Part shown: piece after piece, positions 23,220-34,291 of the stretch
Numbering within the stretch: the first letter of the stretch is position 1
How the letters are laid out: every line of letters begins with the position of its first letter
From: Buddleja alternifolia
Taxonomy: Eukaryota > Streptophyta > Magnoliopsida > Lamiales > Scrophulariaceae
Assembly: GCA_019426215.1 (NCBI GenBank)
Contig: CM033408.1
Span: 9,489,077 to 9,553,076, forward strand
Direction: 5' to 3'
DNA length: 64,000 nt
Program-made: the position numbers and the translations under genes
The notes under the pieces: generated by a model
Told to the model about the DNA's origin: nothing
The model's database searches: none
Seen by the model: only the letters and a program-made list of their open reading frames with translations

Positions 23220-24527
23220 TCCTTACAAGGCCCTAGTCATATGAAATTAGCCCATAATCGTCAACATAAGAGAATTAAACATATCCACGTTCATAAGCAT
23301 AAACACAAAATGCAAGGAATAATGAATCAAACTCCCTGAAGGGTCGATTGATGATGGATCCTCGATTTAGAGCTTCAATCCTTAGCTATGCTCTTTGTCT
23401 TGCCCTTCAAAGTTGGTGATAGGATGGTTCAAATCCAAGAAAATGCCCAGAAATCCCCAAAATTTGAACCCCTTCATTGTGATGAAATTTTAGCTTTATA
23501 GTTTTGAAAATCGGTTACAGCGGCTCCCAGATGCGGGTGAATCAGCGCCTAGGCGCTGCTTATGTAACATAACTATCTTGGGGAAAAAGTCGCTTGGCAC
23601 CCATGCATGGTAAAGGTGGCGCTTGGGCGTGGTGTCATTGGCGACTAGGCGTGACCGGTGGTTAGGCATGAGTAAGGTGACGCCTAGGCGCCATACTTCA
23701 AACTTCAACTTCTGCTGCTCTTCTCTTGCGCCTGGGCGTGGTTGAACTAGCGCCTGGGCCTGGGCGCGGATATGCAAACCATTTTCCTTGAGTTTGTTTG
23801 ATACGTCATCTTTTGCCCTTTTCTTCATGCACTTTCGTTTTATGCCTGAAATCACTCAACACACACATTAAACGCACGAATGACATGAATCAAGCTATAA
23901 ACGAACTTAAATGTTAACAAAATGGGCCCAAAACATACGTAAAAACCACTCTTATCAACCCCCCAAACTTATCAATTGCTCGACCTCGATCAATAAGATC
24001 TATAGGATCCGAAAACATCATGAAACAAAAGGGGGGAAACAAAAACAACTAACTAACTCACTTTCGTGGAGTGGACGGTTGCACTTAGCGGGTGCAACAA
24101 GCTTTTGAACCTTTGAGTTACCTCAAAGGACGAGTTGTAGTCTCGTGAGGGTTTGGATACGATATATACAAAAAATCGAAGGATTTTCAATCCCGACCAA
24201 TCAACACAAATCAACATGATTAAGAGTAAAGCAATGGCATGGATTCAACCTTTAAAGCTCAATATTACATGTATACACGTCACATACTTGCTCATGTTAC
24301 GCCTTAAACTCGAAAAGACCATCCTAAGGGTGTAGTGGTAATAAGTTTAGGGTATTATAGTCAAGTGGCATTCTCACCACTTCTCAAACATTAATCCCAT
24401 ATCTATCAACTTTTGATTAGTTACGAGGTACAAGAATCGAAGAAAACCTCATAGCCATTTCAAATTCACCACTTCATCCACTTTAGGCTTTAAATTCATG
24501 AAACTTTCAACTCAAAACACTAGAGGC
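23215..24527 (-). mobile_element. LTR-A copy of unit 1, first part, inverted
   Basis: Reverse complement of LTR-A internal 3' DNA (24527-23958) and the first 743 bases of its LTR (23957-23215). It stops at GGATCGAT, and the remaining LTR begins at 29690 in forward orientation. In the intact unit 0 LTR these two points are ten bases apart (1178 and 1189). The outer edge at 24527 abuts a truncated CACTA-1 5' end. Confidence 0.88.
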
Positions 24528-24554
24528 CAAAAAGTGCACGTATGCGAACCGCTG

Positions 24555-24575
24555 CCCTAAACCCTAAACCCTAAA
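24555..24575 (+). repeat. Interstitial telomere-type repeat, (CCCTAAA)3
   Basis: Three perfect CCCTAAA units lie between GAACCGCTG and CCGCTGGCACAAGG of the CACTA-1 subterminal region. The equivalent stretch of CACTA-3 (about 50540-50560) has no such sequence. It lies about 28 bases from the LTR-A junction at 24527. Confidence 0.85.
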
Positions 24576-24636
24576 CCGCTGGCACAAGGGCCGGGTTTTC
24601 TACAACCCGGCCCCCCCTCACTCTCACTCTCACTCT

Positions 24637-24639
<3 letters not shown>

Positions 24640-24700
<61 letters not shown>
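24640..24700. repeat. CT dinucleotide microsatellite
   Basis: About 28 uninterrupted CT units in the CACTA-1 leader. CACTA-3 has only a few at the same place (near 50625), so the tract expanded or shrank after the copies parted. Confidence 0.9.
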
Positions 24701-25064
24701 TCTCTCACCACCACCACCATCGCCGCCACCACCGTCCGCCGCTCCCCTCTCTTTTTCTCTCTCTATCTCTAGATCTACCTCTCTCTCTCGGTTTCTCTCT
24801 CTCTCTCTTTCTCTCTTTCTCTTTCTACCACCGTCCGCCGCCGTCACTCCGGTAGTATCTCTCTTTCTCTTTTTCTCTTTCTAGATATATATATATGTGC
24901 ATATATATGTATATATTCTCTATATATATAAAATTAACTCTATATATATATATATAGATAGTGCCGACCTTCGCCGCCGCCGACCGCCGCTGCCCCTGCC
25001 GCCCACCTCCGTTTCTGCCGCCGTGGTCCATTTAGTTTTGGTATTTTCCTTTAGATAAATATAA

Positions 25065-25097
<33 letters not shown>

Positions 25098-25691
25098 TAG
25101 AGTATGTATAGATGTATGTATATGTGGGTGTATGCATATATGAGTGTATGTATATATATTTGTGTATGTGTGCGTGTATTTGTGTATATATGGATGTATG
25201 TATATATATTTGTGTATGTGTGGGTGTATAAAAAATTTGAGGGAACTAGGAATTTAACTGAATTTAGTATTAATTTTAGTTAGTCGGGTGTTAATTCCGT
25301 TTGATTTGAGATTAAATTGTGGTTATTTGGTGGTTTAGGGTACATTGATCCAACTGGTAATCTATATTTATACTTAGTTGCTGAAAATATATTGTTTTAT
25401 TTATAGTTTTATGTGATTTATGTGATCCGACTGGTGATCAATATTTGTAGTTGCTAAAAATATAATTAATTAAGATTGAAATTGGATTTTAGCGGATCGT
25501 AAGATCCGAATTTTGTTGGATTCAACCTACCCGGGTGAAGATTAAGTCGAGAACTTGGTAGTAATTTTTGCGCTGTTACTCTGCTGAATTTTTTCTAGAA
25601 TAATGGGAAATAAATTAAAATAAAAATTATTTAATTAATTTAACTATCAATTGATGATAAAATTGTTTAATTTGATTAATTCAGAATCAAA

Positions 25692-27588
25692 ATGGATCGA
25701 AGTTGGATTTTAGCAGATCGTATGTCGGAACAGTATGAGAAAGGTGTGAAAGAGTTCATAAAGTTTGCGGTTGACCATGCACCAGATCGAACTAGGATCA
25801 CTTGTCCGTGTTTACGTTGTTGTTTTGGAAAGAGAATTAGTCCACGTGAGTTGGAAGATCATTTGGTGTGTAATGGAATTGATAAAAGCTACAAACGTTG
25901 GACAAGACACGGTGAAAACAGTGTCCCGTTGGATGATTTGGGTGGTACATCATATCCATCACACGATTTCAACATGAATGATTATGAGCCTGATCGTTTG
26001 GAGGAAATGACAAATGTGATTGAGGAGGATTTGCAAAATTGTCCTAAAATGTTTGACAATTTGACAATTGATTCAAAGACACCACTGTATAGTTGTAGTA
26101 AATTCACGAGATTGAAAACAGTTCTTAACCTATACAAGTTAAAAGCCAACAAGGGGTGGAGTGATAAGAGTTTCACAGACTTGCTTGGTTTATTAAAAAG
26201 CATGCTACCTGAGGATAATGTGTTACCTAATCGTACTTATGAGGCTAAACGGATGTTAACCTCAATTGGCATGGGATATGAGAGGATACATGCCTGTCTC
26301 AATGATTGCGTATTATTTAGAATTGACTATGCATCATTGAAGGCCTGTCCAAAATGTGGCGCCTCACGGTACAAGAAGATGGATCTACGCCTGTCAAAAC
26401 CATGTGGTATTTGCCTATAATACCACGATTTAAGCGCATGTACAGTAGTAAAGAGTTAGCCAAGGACTTGACATGGAATGCTGATAGAAGGCTTGAAGAA
26501 AGGATTGAAGATGACAAGATTCGACATCCCTCAGATTCTCCTCAATAGAAAAAGATTGATGATGATTTCCCTGAATTTGGTGAAGAATCAAGAAACCTGC
26601 GCCTTGTATTGGCTACAGATGGCATGAACCCTCATGGCTTGCAAAGCAGCTCACATAGTACATGGCCAGTGATTTTGATGATCTACAACCTTCCCCCATC
26701 GCGATGCATGAAGCGAGAGCATATAATGATGCCTATACTCATTTTTGGGCCGAAACAACCTGGAAATGATATAGATGTCTACTTGACCCCTTTAATTGAG
26801 GATTTGAAGGTGTTGTGGGACACCGGTGTTCAAGTATATGACGGGTTGAGAGAAGAAAATTTTAATCTCAGAGTCATGTTATGTGGAACAATCAATGATT
26901 TTCCGGCAAGAGCAAACCTCGAGGGATATGGTGTACATGGCCAATGTGGATGCCCCATATGTGTCAAGAGTGCAGATCAATATCGATTGACACACTTCCA
27001 GAAATATGCATTCCAAGGGCATCGGAGATGGCTAAATCGGAACCATCGATATCGTCGGTGGAAGAAAGCTTTCAATGGGAATATAGAATAAGGTCGAGCT
27101 CCTAAGTGCTTAACTGGTGAAGAAGTGTTTGAAAATGTAAGAGACTTGGAGGTTAAATTTGGAAAGACTTTTGCATGTGGCCTTGCAAAAACTGGGTGGA
27201 AAAAAAAGTCAATTTTCTTTGAGTTGCCGTATTGGACGTCTTTACATGTTAGACATTTTCTCGATATAATGCATATTGAGAAAAATGTATTTGATAGCGT
27301 CATTGGAACACTTCTAAATGTGCTTGGAAAGACAAAAGATGGCGTAAAGGCACAGTTAGACTTGGTTGAAATGAAGATAAGAGGAAAATTGACACCAACA
27401 AATAAGGGGAAACGTACTTATTTGCCTCCAGCAGCTCACACTCTAGCCAGGAAAGAAAAAATTGCATTATGTGAGTTTCTTAATGGAGTGAAAGGTCCAG
27501 AAGGGTATTCTTCAAACATTAGCAGTCTTGTATCAATGAAGGATTTGAAGCTAAAGCACTTGAAGACTCACGATTGTCATGTAATCAT
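25692..27588 (+). pseudogene. CACTA-1 TNP2 transposase, N-terminal half
   Basis: Starts MDRSWILADRMSEQYEKG with a transposase-associated domain. Its zinc-finger-like core has CPCLRCCFGKR and LVCNGIDKSYKRWTRHGE, at residues about 35-75. The Transposase_21 catalytic domain follows (KACPKCGASRYKK; then a TDGMNPHG acidic motif near 26618; HGQCGCPIC near 26940; LDIMHIEKNVFDSVIG near 27260). Inactivating changes against CACTA-3 are a lost A near 26381 (frameshift), TAG at 26546 for Trp, and TAA at 27089 for Glu. The gene is cut by CACTA-2 at CAT (27586-27588). Its 3' half is at 18638-17251. Confidence 0.88.
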
Positions 27589-27594
27589 CACTAG

Positions 27595-27995
27595 TACAGA
27601 AAAGACCTGTTACAGCGCACATTTTACAGCGGTTTTTGGAAAACCGCTGAACGGAGAGACTTATTACAGCGGTTTATAAGTGAACCGTTATAATGGATAT
27701 TAACCGGGTACCTATTACAGCGGTTTTTTATCGAACCGCTGTAATAGTTCGAACCTATTATAGCGGTTCGATAAAAAACCGCTATTATAGCGTGAACAGA
27801 AAAAAAAAAAAAAAAAAAATTTTATAGCGGTTCGGGAATGAACCGCTATAATCGGTATGCCAATTATAGCGGTTCATTCCCGAACCGCTATAACTGGTAA
27901 ATCGGTTTATGCCAGTTATAGCGGTTCGGGAATGAACCGCTATAATTGGTAAACCGGTTATAGCGGTTCGTTCCCGAACCGCTATAAAACGTAAT
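27595..27995 (+). repeat. CACTA-2 5' subterminal inverted-repeat array
   Basis: Many alternating AGCGGTT and AACCGCT cores. Those near the end are TACAGCGGTT, and the inner ones have become TATAGCGGTTCGGGAATGAA and its complement. The array differs in spacer sequence from CACTA-3 and from the end at 3655. Confidence 0.88.
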
Positions 27996-29493
27996 TAAAA
28001 AAAAAATAAAAAATTCCCTCCCTTTTTCCCCCCCAAAAACCGAGCTCTCCCCCTCATTTCTCTCTACTATCTCTCACTCTCTACTCTACTCTCTCTCTCT
28101 ACTCTACTATCTCTCTCACTCTCCACCACCACCCCCGCCATCGTCTCCACCACCACCACAATCCGCCGCCGCCGCCGCCCCATTTGATTTTTCTCTATCT
28201 CTCTACTCGATCTCTCTCCCTATACTCTACTCTCTCTCTCTATACTCTCTCTCTCACTCTCAAGCTAACCTAAACCGCCCCCGTCCCGTCGCCACCACCT
28301 CCACCACCACCCGAAACCGCCGCCGCCCGAGCAGCCACCGCCGCCGTGACCCACCACTCTCCTCCTCTCTCTCTTTATAGGTATATATATATATATATAT
28401 GTTTATATATGTTATGTTATATATATATATTATGTATATATTAAATTTAGGTTATGTGTTAATTTCTTGTTTGTTATATATTAATGTTATGTTAATTCGG
28501 ATTTTGTGATGTATATAATGTAGGTTATATGTTAATTTGTTAATTATTGTTATATATATCATGTTATGTTAATTGGGGTTTTATAAATTATATAGTGGAT
28601 TTTTGTTATTATGTTGTAGTTGATTTTTTACTAACTTTGAATGCAAATCTGATTTGTTCTAGGCATCTCATGAGTATGTTCGATATATGTATGTATATCC
28701 CTATGTGTCTAGTTTCATATGAATAAAACGGTTCATGAATCGGAGCTTTCCACAATGAGTTATGAATTTTCTCGTGAAGACGCGCACAGCTGTTTTGAAA
28801 ATTGACAGATTTTTCTCTAACTTTGAATACAAATCTGCTTTTTTCTAGACATCTACTGAGTATGTGAGATATATGTGTGGATAGCCCTATGTGTCTAGTT
28901 TCATAGGAAGAAAACGGTTCATGAATCCGAGCTTTCTACAATTATTTATGAATTTTCTCGTGAAGACGCGCACAGCTTTCTGCACAACCGAGAAGCTCCA
29001 AAAACTTTATATCGTGATGCTTTAATTTATTTGTAGTTTTATGTGCTTTTGGATCCAATTGGTGATCAATATTTATAATATGATGCTTTATTTGTAGTTT
29101 TTTATGTGATCTATGTGATCCAACTGGTGATCAATATTTGTAGTTGTTCCCCTGGAAATATGATGTTTTATGTGATCCAACTGGTGATCAATATTTTTGT
29201 ATCGTTTTGTGTTCGTTGTGGGTGAAAGATTAGAGTGTTGGGTTTGTTGTGGTTGAAATTGGTAGTATTTTTTGCGTCGTTTCCCTGTTGAGATTTTAGC
29301 GGATCGTAAGATTCGACTTCTGTTGGTTACAACCCACTGAGAAGATTAAGTCGAGAACTTGGTAGAAATATTTGCGTCGTTACTCTGCCGAATTTTTTAT
29401 AGAATAATGCGAAATAAATTAAAATAAATTTATTTAATTAATTTAACTATCAACTGATGTTAAAATTATTTTTTTTAATTAATTGAGAATTTA

Positions 29494-29689
29494 GATGGAT
29501 CGAAGTTGGATTGTAGCGGATCGTATGTCGGAGCAATATGGGAAAGGGGTGAAAGAATTCATCGACTTTGCGGTTGAGCATGCATCGGATCCGACTAGGA
29601 TTAGTTGTCCATGTTTACGTTGTTGTTTTGGAAAGAGAATTAGTCCACGTGACTTGGAAGATCATTTGGTGTGTAATGGAATTGATAAA
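29494..29689 (+). pseudogene. CACTA-2 TNP2 transposase, N-terminal 65 codons
   Basis: MDRSWIVADRMSEQYGKG through the CPCLRCCFGKR zinc-finger-like motif to NGIDK, open and colinear with the other copies. It is then cut at ATTGATAAA, where LTR-A sequence TTCGTATAATTG takes over. The remaining transposase is absent apart from 22826-23219. Confidence 0.85.
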
Positions 29690-30238
29690 TTCGTATAATT
29701 GATAATCGTTGAATTAATTCTTATGTTGCTATGTGTTATGAATTTGTGCTTATGTTCCTTACATGTGATTGATCACCATATGTATGATTGATTGCCTAGT
29801 TTAGTGTTTTGAGAAAGACTTGAACTAGGGTGCAAGGGATTCATAACATCACCGATCAAAATAGGAATTGCCCCTAGACATAGGTAGAGATTCTTGGGTG
29901 TAGTCGTTCGATTTATGTCGAGGAAGCTCTAGTCCGTCAATGCATACTTAGTGGTTAGATTTCCGGGTAGACATTCTTAGGAAACCATTATTTAAGTATA
30001 GGATATCTATCACGAGACATCGGGTAGTCATTATTATAGGACCTTGGCCACCATAGCAACTAGGTCTAATAATTCAACGAGAGTCTTTGTACGAATATGG
30101 ATCAAATCGAGTCTTGCATGTGCCTTAGTCTCTTTTCACACTTGAGTTTCAATCCATTGCTTGTTCTCACTTTTGTCCATTTATTACTATCACGACTAGT
30201 ATACTTGCTACCAAAGCGCGTTAGGTTCTGGCGTGTCA
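29690..30238 (+). mobile_element. LTR-A copy of unit 1, second part of the LTR
   Basis: Forward LTR-A from the point equivalent to 1189 in unit 0 to the terminal CA at 30238. Joined to the inverted 23957-23215 piece it makes a whole LTR minus about ten bases. It is followed by the same flank as in units 0 and 2. Confidence 0.88.
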
Positions 30239-30622
30239 ACAAGTTATATTCTTAAACAATATTAAGTGGACAAATCACGAAATAATAAGTGGGAAATTAA
30301 TGCTAAGTGGAAAATTCCTAAAATCACAAATCTATTACATTCGAAAATTTTGCAATTATTACAATCAAATAACGTTCTAATTAATAAATTACAACAGTTT
30401 CACTAAACAAGAAAATAATAAAAAATCAAAAACCTAAACTTGCAAATTGCTAACCTCCGTGGCACCCATCTCCCTTGCCTTCCTCAACAATATCCAGCAC
30501 CAACCTTGCTACCTACATACCTCTCAACCCCACCCCGTTCCACAACCTTCAGCTCCAAGGTTGCCATATTTTCAGACGATAGCGATGGGGACCTTATATA
30601 GAGTGTCGTCCTTGGCGATGGG

Positions 30623-31916
30623 TGATAAGAGGTGTTTTTACGTGTTTTTAAGACCGTAATTCTTATGATTTGGATTCACTTATTGCTTAAATCATGTCAC
30701 ATTTGCATTTAATAGTTGTGTTAAGTGAATACAGGTAATAAATGAGAATACATGAAGAAAAGGGAAGAAAAACGATGTACAAAACAAGTTCAAGCATGTT
30801 TTTCAACACCTAGGCGGTTTATGCATCTCCTACCACATTCGAGGGATAATTCCGTACATTTCGAGACCGACTTAGACAAAGTTTCCTGCTACAAAGTTTT
30901 AGATGTATGTCTTAGCTTCAAATGGGAACTTGAAACATCCAAATCGGAGGTCTATAGAGATAATTGTGAAGGAAATACGATTGCTGCGCCGAACAGAGAA
31001 GTACATGTGCCAGGATACGCCCCAACGCCCTCCTAAGTCATGCCTAGGCATGGATAATCCGAATGTTACTCCTTTTCAGCCTAAATTCCAGAATTATATG
31101 ATGGGTAAGAATCACTTTTGGCCATAATTCAGCACATGTGTTGAGGGGTTGTCATAAGTGTGTTTCTTGGTAGATTTACTTTATGGGCGCCAAATCAGAA
31201 ACAACCTCCATGTTGAAACGTAATTTAGGTATACTTAGCGACCGAATTGGACAAAACGTCCTTCTAGAAAGTTGTATATCTATGTTTTATCTGAACATGG
31301 GGACTTGAATCATCCAATTTGGAGATCTGTGGAGAATTGTATGAGGAAAATACTAACTTATGCCTAGGTTGATATTTCGGGAGAAAATTAACTTAGGGTG
31401 CAAGAAATTCACATCATGACCCGCAACTAATGAGGAATTGCCCTAGACATAGGTAAAGATTCCCGGGTAAAGTTGTTCGATTCTAATCGAGTGAACTCTA
31501 GTACGTTAATGCATGTTTAGTGGTTAGATTTCCGGATAGGAATATTTGGGAAATCACGATCTAAGCATAGGAGTTTATACGCGAGACATCGGTTATTCTC
31601 TACCGTCGGAGCTCTCACCATAACAATATAAGTGTAATCATTCAACAAGAACCTTTATAAGTATATTTGATCAATTTGAACCTAGCATGTGCCTTAGTCT
31701 CCCTTTATAATTGGTTTTAAATCACTTGCTCATCTTTGTTCTTGTTCTTTACAAATTTTATTTGAATTTATTCTTACTTTGTTTATTCACTTCATTACAA
31801 ATCTTAAACTAGAATTCAAGTCTCCGTAGTTCGACAACCCGGACTTTTTGTCCACACTTATTACTACGCACGACTAGTGCACTTGCTATCATAGCACGTT
31901 AGCTTTTAGCGTGTCA
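30623..31916 (+). mobile_element. 5' LTR of the gag-protease element, promoter deleted
   Basis: 1294 bases against 1918 in the 3' LTR. The difference is one clean 623-base loss at 31356/31357 (3' LTR bases 36696-37318). The lost part includes TATAAAA at 36909-36915, so this LTR lacks its core promoter. Confidence 0.88.
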
Positions 31917-31922
31917 AGTTTT

Positions 31923-31940
31923 TGGCGCTGTTGCCAGGGA
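31923..31940 (+). promoter_or_regulatory. Primer-binding site, tRNA-Asp type
   Basis: TGGCGCTGTTGCCAGGGA, seven bases after the 5' LTR. It matches 16 of 18 positions of the complement of the plant tRNA-Asp 3' end (from memory of that tRNA). tRNA-Asp priming is usual for Athila elements. Confidence 0.8.
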
Positions 31941-32042
31941 CTTGTTCATTTTAGTTTTTGATTTTTCTTTTAAATTTTCATAATTCTTAGTTTTTCGTTT
32001 ATTTGTAACCTTTATTTTATTTTATTATTCTAATTTTTTTTC

Positions 32043-33098
32043 TTGTGTTTATTTGTTAGGTGTAATTTGTGGTGCATGACCCGCTCTTCTAACGAGCCCC
32101 TATACAATTTTGAGCCGGAGATAGAGCGTGTTCTTCGATCTAGTAGACAAGCTCGAGAAATGGCCGACAATCTAAATCCAAATGGAAATTTTCCCGACAT
32201 AAATCTTTCGGAAAACAGGGAATGGCTGCAAAATCTTTTCCAAGCTATGCAACCGGCACCTCCTCACAGACTTCCATCGGTCCGGGAAAGTCTACCTCCA
32301 AGGGTCCACACCATACCGGGGCCCGTAGTCTTTCCAAATTTTTTTGCACCAAATTATCACATTCCGTCACACATCTTTAGCATGGTGCAAAGCGAACCCT
32401 TCTATGGATAGCCTCATGAATCACCTCATGAGCATTTGGAGACTTTAGACGATACTCTCATGACTACCCAATTTCATCCACGGGATCTCGATGCCATTCT
32501 TCTAAGAGTCTTCCACTTCTCATTAAAGGAAAGGGCGACCATGTGGTACAAATCTCTACCACCCCAATCCATCACAACATGGGGACAATTGGTCGAAGCC
32601 TTTTTGAGTAAATTCTTTCCACCCTCAAAAATCAATGAGCTAAGGAGCAACATTAAGGAGTTTAAGCAGGGGAATCATGAGTCCTTAGCCGAGGCATGGG
32701 CTAGATATAAAAACATGCTCCGAAAATGTCCGGATCACAACCTAAGATTGAGCGAGCAAGTATTACGATTCCATGATGGAGTCCGTTCGCGCATCCCAAA
32801 TAGGCTCAATGCCGGCGCCGGTGGTGATCTCCTTGGGCTCGATTGCCAAAGTGTGTGGGACAAGATTGAGCAATTAGCCCGGGAAGATGAACTCTATCCC
32901 GATGATGAAGAAATCACACCCACTAAAAAGATTGCTTGTGTTCAAGAGTTGGGCGAAAAAGTTGCTTTGGAAACAATGGTTGGCAATGTAAACTATGTTG
33001 GAAATGCCAATCGACCTCAATTGAACTTTCATGTGCTCGAAAATTTTCCAAGGAGGCCCAATCCGGCACAAAATGCCCATCCCGGCGTCTATCAATAA
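32043..33098 (+). pseudogene. gag of the retroelement, one internal stop
   Basis: Capsid/nucleocapsid-type Gag that would form virus-like particles in the cytoplasm. Within the frame, RSSRQAREMADN and a proline-rich stretch come first. A retrotrans_gag core follows (FHFSLKERATMWYKSLPP, WGQLVEAFLSKFFPPSKINE, ESLAEAWARYKNMLRKCPDH, LSEQVLRFHDGV), about 32500-32780. A TAG at 32409-32411 (Gln expected) splits the frame. At about 33096 the frame ends and coding shifts to another frame, which continues into the protease. I see no CCHC zinc knuckle. Confidence 0.83.
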
Positions 33099-34291
33099 GA
33101 CCTCTTACAACCGAAGAGCGTCTCGATGAACAAATAAAGAAATCGGATTCAGCAATCAACGAACTCCGTACTATGATGAAGGATATAATGATGGATATGA
33201 AGGATTTGAAGACACAAATGGGTCAAATGGCAAAAACAATCAGCGAGAGAGCCCCGGGAACTTTACCAAGTGACACGGAAAAGAACCCGAAAGAGCAATG
33301 CTATGCAATTACCTTGAGAAGTGACGAACAGGTAAAAGGTGATAAAGTTCGCACTGATGCGCCCGAGCGCCCATCCATCCACGCCCAGGCGCCCTTGTCA
33401 CTGCGCCAAGGCGCCGATTGTCACGCCCAAGCGCCACATTCTGTATCCTCCACAGCTGGCCCTTCAACTCCAACGCATCATCCCATCGAGGTTCGTCTTC
33501 CATTTCCAAATGCACAAATAACAAAAAAGAAGGATATGGATCAGATTTTCCGTAGGATTGTGGCGACTCTTTGTGAGGACCCGGGGAGGCTCACCATTCC
33601 GTGCACCATTGGCCCTCTTACTTTTGAAAAGGTTATTTGCGATACGGGAGCAAGTATCAATCTTCTCCCGTATTCTCTCTTCAAGAAGTTGGGCCTTGGA
33701 AATCCCAAACCGACATCAATGAGCCTCCAACTCGCCGATGGATCAATTAAGAGACCAAAGGGGATAATAGAAGATGTTATTGTACAAGTTGACAAATTCT
33801 TTTTCCGGGTTGACTTTGTGGTCCTTGATATGAAGGAAGATGTTGAGATGCCCTTGATTCTAGGAAGACCTTTCCTAGTCACTAGCAATGCCAAGATCGA
33901 CATGGGAAAAGGTAAGTTATCATTGAGGGTAGGAGATGTAAAAGTGATATTTGATGCTTCTAATAACAGGAAACCATCTATGGATGATCTTACTTGTTCC
34001 AATATCGATGTTATTAACCCTTCTCTTGATGAGAAATGTGCAAATGGCAAGGCTAAGGGCACACTCGAGTTGGAGGATGAGATTCCCTATGATAAACACA
34101 ACAAAGAGGGAAAAGAATATTTATGCATGAATTACATTCCACCCCATCGCCGTGCTCGTAAGATTGAAAAGACTCATCCAATACAAAGGGCTTATTGCAA
34201 AATCCCGCAATATGAGTGGAAGCAAGTAGACCATGGAGCTAAAAGGAGGCATGACAAGGTTTTGGTCGTGTTAAATGGACCACCTATTTGA
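33099..34291 (+). pseudogene. gag C-terminus and retropepsin-like protease
   Basis: Continues gag after the frameshift (RPLTTEERLDEQIKKSD, coiled-coil-like to about 33240). Then comes YAITLRSDEQ, a Pro/Ala/His-rich insert (33355-33470), and an aspartic protease. The protease has catalytic DTGAS at 33641-33655, LLPYSLFKKLGLG, and LILGRPFL near 33865. Its job would be Gag processing. After about residue 340 the frame runs through a short tail (NYIPPHRRARKIEK) and stops at 34291 with no reverse transcriptase. The frame is open across the protease. Confidence 0.83.

Larger units (their letters stand above)
24528..27588 (+). mobile_element. CACTA-1, 5' portion (terminal repeat lost)
   Basis: Homologous to CACTA-3 from about 50445 onward but without the CACTA terminus. 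It begins with a broken subterminal region containing a telomere-like insert. The pyrimidine-rich leader (CT repeats 24640-24697), TA/TG-rich leader, and the 5' half of TNP2 follow. It is interrupted at 27588 by CACTA-2. Bases 24840-25690 are non-coding leader. Confidence 0.85.
27589..29689 (+). mobile_element. CACTA-2, 5' portion
   Basis: Starts CACTAGTACAGAAAAGACC at 27589 right after CAT. It contains a long subterminal array (27600-27990), a CT-rich and CCG-rich leader (28020-28380), and a non-coding leader. The leader includes an internal direct repeat: 28620-28790 and 28795-28975 share GTCTAGTTTCATA and GAATTTTCTCGTGAAGACGC. The first 65 codons of TNP2 follow. It ends at the inversion breakpoint. 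Confidence 0.88.

Noticed and set aside
24557..24847. Arg/Glu-repeat protein on the minus strand
   Set aside because: Translation of the CT microsatellite in the CACTA-1 leader, not a gene.
30752..31036. 94-residue frame found twice (also 36091-36375)
   Set aside because: It is the same stretch of the 5' and 3' LTR of one retroelement. Duplication comes from the LTRs and no domain is recognisable.
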